From Pontimonas salivibrio (GTDB lineage: Bacteria; Actinomycetota; Actinomycetes; Actinomycetales; Microbacteriaceae): 64,000 nt of DNA. The notes beneath the pieces were generated by a model that did no database searches, was not told the origin of the DNA, and saw only the letters and a list, made by a program, of their open reading frames with translations. A program made the position numbers and the translations under genes. Shown here piece by piece: positions 59,926 through 64,000 of the stretch (position 1 is its first letter; every line of letters begins with the position of its first letter). The stretch spans positions 186,001 through 250,000 of the forward strand of contig NZ_CP026923.1 in assembly GCF_002950575.1 (NCBI RefSeq), given 5' to 3'.

Positions 59926-60714
59926 TTAATCTCCATCCACGAGTCGGGCGCGCAGTTGATTAATGGAGTCTTGGCTCAGGCCACGGGCTTTGAGTAGTTC
60001 CTCAAGGCCCCCGTGGTCGAGGCGGGCCTTGTCGAGAAATGCGCGCATCGTGTCCTTCTGCGCCCTTAACAGTGCGCCGGCGTGGGGGAGGTTTTGCAGA
60101 AAGAATCCATACGGTGCTGCCCGAAGCCGGTCAAAGACTCGCTCCAATTGCGCCTCAGTGGCGTGGTAGTCATTCACGATTTCTTCATCTGGTGCGCCCA
60201 ACACTGACAACACGGATGCGGCGAAAATTCCGGTTCTGTCCTTTCCTGCCGCACAGTGAAAAACGGTGGCGCCCTCAATGCGGGTCAAGGTCTCAAGCCC
60301 GCGGACAATGATTTCTGCCGAATCGAGGGTGACGCTCAGGTACCAGTGGCCCACCGTCTGGGGGCTGAGGGCTGTGTGGCTCACAAGCGCCGCGCCGGTT
60401 CCTGATGCCACCGGTTGGAGGGGGTCGTTAACCGGGGAAAGGACAAAAGGCAGGTGGTCGTAGCCGGTGAGGCCCTCTAGCGGCCCGCGACCGGTCATCT
60501 GCTGCTCCGGGGCGCCCCTCAAGTCAAAGACGTGCCGGATTCCCTCTTTGTGAAGTGCGCGGGCTCCCGCAGCGTCGATGGTGCTCACATCGTCGGACCG
60601 ATACAGCTGTTTTTCCCGCAAAGCACCGCTGCGCAACCGGACCTGCGCTAAGTCTCGAATATTGGCTAGCGAGAAAACGCTCACTGTGGTGCTCTTCGAC
60701 ACAGACTGAACCAC
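59926..60714 (-). CDS. tyrosine-protein phosphatase, PtpB/DUF-type lipid phosphatase-like
   Basis: This 262-residue protein has the P-loop phosphatase motif FHCAAGKDRTG (C154 to R160), in the HCxxGKDRT form of PtpB-type phosphatases acting on phosphotyrosine, phosphoserine or phosphoinositides. The N-terminal part with ANIRDLAQVRLRSG and LYRSDDVSTID is also typical. No signal peptide is seen, so it is probably cytoplasmic. The next gene downstream is the DNA glycosylase, three bases away. Substrate cannot be deduced. Confidence 0.88.
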   Translation of the reverse strand: MVQSVSKSTTVSVFSLANIRDLAQVRLRSGALREKQLYRSDDVSTIDAAGARALHKEGIRHVFDLRGAPEQQMTGRGPLEGLTGYDHLPFVLSPVNDPLQPVASGTGAALVSHTALSPQTVGHWYLSVTLDSAEIIVRGLETLTRIEGATVFHCAAGKDRTGIFAASVLSVLGAPDEEIVNDYHATEAQLERVFDRLRAAPYGFFLQNLPHAGALLRAQKDTMRAFLDKARLDHGGLEELLKARGLSQDSINQLRARLVDGD

Positions 60715-60782
60715 TGATCCCCATTGCTCCCCACAGCGAGGACTTTATCGGGTGCGCCGTGAGTATTTACTGCAGATAGCGA

Positions 60783-61544
60783 TTAGATGCCCTTGGGCTT
60801 TAAGTACTTCTGGGCCAGTGCGCTCAAGAAGTCGAAGACCATGGCCAAGATGGCCACCATGACGGCACCGATGAAGATCGCCGGACCACGGTTGAGCTTT
60901 AGACCGGAGTTGATGGTTTCACCGATACCTCCACCACCGACGAGGAAGGCCAAAGCGGCCATACCAATGTTGATGACGATTGCCGTGCGAATACCGGCCA
61001 TGATGACCGGAACAGCCAAAGGAAGCTCAATCTTTGCGAGTACTTGGAGGCGGGTGTAACCCATTCCTCGACCCGCATCAATGACTGACTTATCCACCTG
61101 CTCGAGACCCACGATGGTGTTTCGAAGCACCGGCAGCAGGGAGAACAGTGCGAGGGCGTAGACAACCGTTTCTAAGCCTGTGCCCATGAAGGTGAAGAAG
61201 ATCACAATCAGGCCGTAGGCGGGGAGTGCTTGGGCGAGCCCCAGAAAGTCGACGAGGAAGTTTTTCAGCCGTGGAAATCCTCGGCGCGACACGATGATGC
61301 CAATCGGCACGGCGATCAGCACCACCAGCCCAGAGGAGAGAAAACCCAACACGATGGTCTCTCGAATCTGGCGGGTGATCTTCTCGGGAGCGAGAATTTC
61401 CAGAGTGGTCGAGTCGATATCCGAATACAGCCAGACCACTACCGCCATCAGAGCCAGGAGGCTCGCGAAGATGGGCGTGACAATAAGATCCAGCCGCTCG
61501 GCAAGCGGAGTCTTTTGGCGTCTGAGTGGCTGCAGGGCAGTCAT
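60783..61544 (-). CDS. osmoprotectant ABC transporter permease (OpuCB/OpuCD type)
   Basis: This 253-residue permease has about six hydrophobic helices. The EAA-like loop is GRGMGYTRLQVLAKIELPLA, and the preceding NTIVGLEQVDKSVID matches glycine-betaine/choline/carnitine permeases. It is the last gene of the operon. Its start overlaps the stop of the ATPase gene by one base. It pairs with the second permease encoded at 62674 to make a heterodimeric channel. Confidence 0.92.
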   Translation of the reverse strand: MTALQPLRRQKTPLAERLDLIVTPIFASLLALMAVVVWLYSDIDSTTLEILAPEKITRQIRETIVLGFLSSGLVVLIAVPIGIIVSRRGFPRLKNFLVDFLGLAQALPAYGLIVIFFTFMGTGLETVVYALALFSLLPVLRNTIVGLEQVDKSVIDAGRGMGYTRLQVLAKIELPLAVPVIMAGIRTAIVINIGMAALAFLVGGGGIGETINSGLKLNRGPAIFIGAVMVAILAMVFDFLSALAQKYLKPKGI

Positions 61545-62677
61545 TAGTTTTTGCTTCCCTGACCGCTCACGATCAAATTCGCGAGGCTTTCAATCGTTGC
61601 GCACCCCAAATAGGTGCCTTTGCGGTCGGTTACCGCCGCGAGTCCTGTGGAGGACTGCAGCATCACAGTGAGTGCATCCTGCAGGGTGTCCTCTGGCTGG
61701 AGATCAACGGTGATGGGACGACCGCTTTTCTCAATGGGTTGACTGGTCCGGTTTAGCGCAGCCTGGTCGAGCCAGCGAAGCGGCTTATCGTCCTTATCGA
61801 GAAGGATTGCCGTGGAATCGTCGGACTCTTGAAGTGTTTCCAGGGCTTTATCCCGCATCACTGGGGCTTTGAGGACAGGAACTTGGTGGAGTTCAAGGTC
61901 TTTAATTTTTGCCAGTGTGAGCGATTTCAGGATGGCGCCCGAACCGAGGAAGTTTTCGACAAACTCGTCAGCAGGGTCAGCGAGAATCGCTTCCGGGGTG
62001 TCCAGCTGTGCGATTTCGGAGCCTTCGCGCAAGATGGCGATGCGGTTGCCCATTTTGATGGCTTCGTCGATGTCGTGAGTGACAAAGACGATGGTTTTTT
62101 TCAAGTCTTGCTGCAGTCGGAGGAATTCGTTTTGGAGACGGTCGCGAGTGATGGGGTCGATGGCACCAAAAGGCTCATCCATCAACAGCACATCGGGGTC
62201 GGCCGCCAAGGCGCGGGCCACACCAACACGCTGGGCCTGACCACCGGAGAGCTCTTTGGGGTAGCGCTCGCGGTAGGTCTTCGGGTCCATCGAGACGACT
62301 TCGAGGAGTTCATCGACGCGCTCGTCAATTTTCTTCTTATCCCAACCCAGCAACTTGGGCACAGTGGCAATGTTTTCGGCAATAGTGCGATGCGGAAAGA
62401 GGCCGACCTGTTGAATGACGTAACCGATCTTTCGGCGCAGCAAGCTCGGGTTAATGCTGGTGACATCCTCACCGTCGAGGAAAAGCTTGCCCGAGCTGGG
62501 CTCAATCAGTCGGTTAATCAGTCGCAAGGTGGTCGACTTCCCACAACCGGAGGGCCCTACGAGGACCAACACTTCGCCTCGGAGGACCTCCAAGGTTAGG
62601 TTGTTGACTGCAGGCTCTTCGGTGCCACCGTACTGCTTGGTGACGTTTTCCAGCCGAATCAGTACGTCGTCGGTCAT
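61544..62677 (-). CDS. osmoprotectant ABC transporter ATP-binding protein with CBS domains
   Basis: This 377-residue ATPase has Walker A GPSGCGKST at 41-49, the Q-loop at GYVIQQVGLFPHRTI, signature LSGGQAQRVGVARAL and Walker B VLLMDEPFGAIDP. A C-terminal pair of CBS-like repeats (about 265-370) is the regulatory part that in OpuA senses ionic strength. It fits OpuCA/ProV. It overlaps both neighbouring permease genes, by four bases and one base. Confidence 0.94.
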   Translation of the reverse strand: MTDDVLIRLENVTKQYGGTEEPAVNNLTLEVLRGEVLVLVGPSGCGKSTTLRLINRLIEPSSGKLFLDGEDVTSINPSLLRRKIGYVIQQVGLFPHRTIAENIATVPKLLGWDKKKIDERVDELLEVVSMDPKTYRERYPKELSGGQAQRVGVARALAADPDVLLMDEPFGAIDPITRDRLQNEFLRLQQDLKKTIVFVTHDIDEAIKMGNRIAILREGSEIAQLDTPEAILADPADEFVENFLGSGAILKSLTLAKIKDLELHQVPVLKAPVMRDKALETLQESDDSTAILLDKDDKPLRWLDQAALNRTSQPIEKSGRPITVDLQPEDTLQDALTVMLQSSTGLAAVTDRKGTYLGCATIESLANLIVSGQGSKN

Positions 62678-63330
62678 CGGATCCCCCTTGAGATCGTTGC
62701 GGTTTTGAGGCCTTTCAGCCCGAGGTCAATAACGAAGGCCAACAGCAGGCACAACACTGTGCCCAACCAAATGGACTCTAAAGAGTTGGGTAGTGGCAGT
62801 CTGGCGAGACCGCTCTTGATGAAGTCGCCAAGTCCTCCTCCGGCAACCAGTGTGGCGATAGCGGCAATACCGATGGTCAGCATGGTGGCAATCCGAACTC
62901 CAGCGAGGATGACCGGCCAAGCGAGAGGAAGTTGAACCCGTAACAGCACTTCTGTGTTCGTGAGCCCCATACCTTTCGCGGCCTCCAACACACTGGGGTC
63001 CACTTGCTCAAGGCCGGTGACTGTGTTTCGCAGTACCGGGAGGATTGCGTAGAGGAAGAGAGCGATAAACGAGGGCCAAAAGCCCAGCCCCACGAGGGGG
63101 ATGAAGATGGTGAACAGCGCGAGCGAGGGAATGGTGAGAAATACCGACCCGACGGCCAAGGACATTTCACGGGCGAACACGTTGTAGCGGGTCAGCACAC
63201 CAATCGTGATCGAGAAGGCACTCGCCAGGCCCACCACGACAATGACGTAGAGCAGGTGTTCGAACAGTGCCTCTTGCACCTGATCGGTGCGCCCCAGGAA
63301 GAACTCCCACAGACTCGCAATGAATTCCAT
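62674..63330 (-). CDS. osmoprotectant ABC transporter permease, first copy
   Basis: This protein of about 218 residues has about six helices and the ABC loop KGMGLTNTEVLLRVQLPLAW, preceded by NTVTGLEQVDPSVLEAA. It is clearly paralogous to the permease at 60783. The ATG at 63330 has GAGGG at normal spacing; the frame is open further upstream, which is not supported by homology. It overlaps the ATPase start by four bases. A strong hairpin separates it from the binding-protein gene. Confidence 0.92.
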   Translation of the reverse strand: MEFIASLWEFFLGRTDQVQEALFEHLLYVIVVVGLASAFSITIGVLTRYNVFAREMSLAVGSVFLTIPSLALFTIFIPLVGLGFWPSFIALFLYAILPVLRNTVTGLEQVDPSVLEAAKGMGLTNTEVLLRVQLPLAWPVILAGVRIATMLTIGIAAIATLVAGGGLGDFIKSGLARLPLPNSLESIWLGTVLCLLLAFVIDLGLKGLKTATISRGIR

Positions 63331-63349
63331 AAATTCCCTCTTCAATGTG

Positions 63350-63379
63350 ATGTGGGAGGGGGTTTCCCCCCTCCCACAT
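63350..63379 (-). terminator. intercistronic hairpin after the osmoprotectant binding-protein gene
   Basis: ATGTGGGAGGGGG pairs with CCCCCCTCCCACAT around a short TTT loop. It lies eight bases past the binding-protein stop on the minus strand. No T-run follows, so it probably lowers permease mRNA relative to binding-protein mRNA, as at 21805-21837. Confidence 0.6.
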
Positions 63380-63387
63380 GCACTCAA

Positions 63388-64000
63388 TTACTCGGCGATC
63401 AGGCCCTCTTGAATGAGGAAGTCCCGCGCTACTGCCTGAGGGTCTTCTCCGTCAACAGAGACGAGACCGTTCAGAGTAGCCATCCGTTCGTTGTCGAGAG
63501 GAGCAAGGATGCCCTCCACAATCGAATCGAAGGCTTCAGGAGCCTGGCTGTATACCTCGTCGCGAAGGTTGACCGAGACGTTGTACAAAATGTTCACGCC
63601 CGGGTCTTCGACAAGTGTCAGTCCGAGAGCACCGATACGACCATCCGTGGTGTACACCTCACCGAAGTCGCAGTTGTTCGCTGCAGTTTCAGTGTAGATA
63701 ATTCCGGTGTCGAGGATGAGGCGCTGGGCTTCAGGAATCACAAGGCCGGTGGCCTCTTCCATCAGCACGAGGCCGTCGTCACGGTTCGGGTACTCCGACT
63801 CCATGCACACGATCGCGTCAGGAGTATCAATGACATATTCCATCATCGTCTGCAGAGTGAAGGGTTCTCCGCCGTTTGCCTCAGTGGCGTCAGGACTGGA
63901 GGTAAACCCGTAGGTGTTGTTAAACGGTGAACGGCCCAACCAGCGGATGCCATTCTCTTCGAGATCCTGAGCTCGCACACCCTCAGTGAGTTCTGCAGGG
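63388..64000 (-). CDS. osmoprotectant ABC transporter substrate-binding protein, C-terminal part
   Basis: The frame is open from the right edge to a stop at 63388, giving the last 203 residues or so. It resembles OpuAC/OsmX-type glycine-betaine/choline-binding domains, with IRWLGRSPFNNTYGF, VIDTPDAIVCMESEY, CDFGEVYTTDGRIGALGL and EAFDSIVEGILAPLDNERMA. Aromatic residues for a cation-pi ligand cage would be partly in the missing N-terminal half. The signal peptide and lipobox are outside the window. It is the first gene of the operon, and ligand identity is not determined. Confidence 0.9.
   Translation of the reverse strand, partial: PAELTEGVRAQDLEENGIRWLGRSPFNNTYGFTSSPDATEANGGEPFTLQTMMEYVIDTPDAIVCMESEYPNRDDGLVLMEEATGLVIPEAQRLILDTGIIYTETAANNCDFGEVYTTDGRIGALGLTLVEDPGVNILYNVSVNLRDEVYSQAPEAFDSIVEGILAPLDNERMATLNGLVSVDGEDPQAVARDFLIQEGLIAE

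Overview
The window reads as a piece of an actinobacterial chromosome, most likely a small-genome aquatic member of the Microbacteriaceae. The evidence is the mismatch endonuclease NucS, an LCP-family wall-polymer ligase, a Holin-X/YtxH/DUF3618 membrane cassette, a DtxR/IdeR-type iron box, frequent GTG starts, moderately high GC and very tight packing. Many neighbouring genes overlap by 4-14 bases, and three convergent pairs overlap at their 3' ends. The family-level assignment is an inference from gene content. Genus cannot be read from the sequence.

Layout. 1-3.5 kb: the 5' part of an aldehyde dehydrogenase (minus strand), then a copper operon (HMA chaperone and CopA). 3.5-8.0 kb: a minus-strand run with a membrane protein, a HAD phosphatase, NucS, an MFS carrier and a MATE carrier. 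8.2-12.7 kb: an M13 metallopeptidase, a three-gene small membrane-protein cassette, and 6-phosphofructokinase. 12.8-20.6 kb: a FAD oxidoreductase and an amino-acid catabolic block: PutA, an Lrp-type regulator, an arginine dihydrolase/DDAH-like enzyme and ornithine aminotransferase. Together these could take proline and arginine to glutamate. 20.6-29.5 kb: nine closely spaced plus-strand genes behind a near-consensus IdeR box. They encode a ferric-ion ABC transporter, an acyl-CoA-dehydrogenase-fold flavoprotein, an alpha/beta hydrolase, a domain-permuted lipoate ligase and a FecCD/HmuV transporter pair.

29.5-36 kb: MalY-type aminotransferase, prephenate dehydratase, SerRS, a HAD phosphatase, two tRNA-Ser genes and an LCP protein. 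35.8-45.1 kb: a TetR regulator with twin operators facing a DUF4386 membrane protein, several small proteins, an unusual GNAT-AAA+ ATPase fusion, a PQQ-type sugar dehydrogenase lipoprotein, a DrrAB-type exporter and a DUF2256 zinc ribbon. 45.15-52.6 kb: after a tRNA-Arg, an accessory-looking stretch with hypothetical genes, a GNAT, a 1012-residue surface protein, a HipBA module with paired operators, a gene-poor interval and a dps gene broken by three in-frame stops. 52.6-60.7 kb: SulP transporter, SDR, KatG, a TRIC-family channel, a dedA gene broken by one in-frame stop, an AlkA-type glycosylase and a tyrosine phosphatase. 60.8-64 kb: an OpuC-type osmoprotectant ABC operon on the minus strand, whose binding-protein gene runs off the right edge.

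The observations most worth a second look are the GNAT-AAA+ fusion, the iron operon that includes lipoate scavenging, the four-cysteine cluster in the ferric ABC ATPase, the two nonsense-interrupted genes (dps and dedA), and a 15-base motif shared between the arginine promoter and the gene-poor interval. No CRISPR array, insertion sequence, rRNA gene or prophage was seen.
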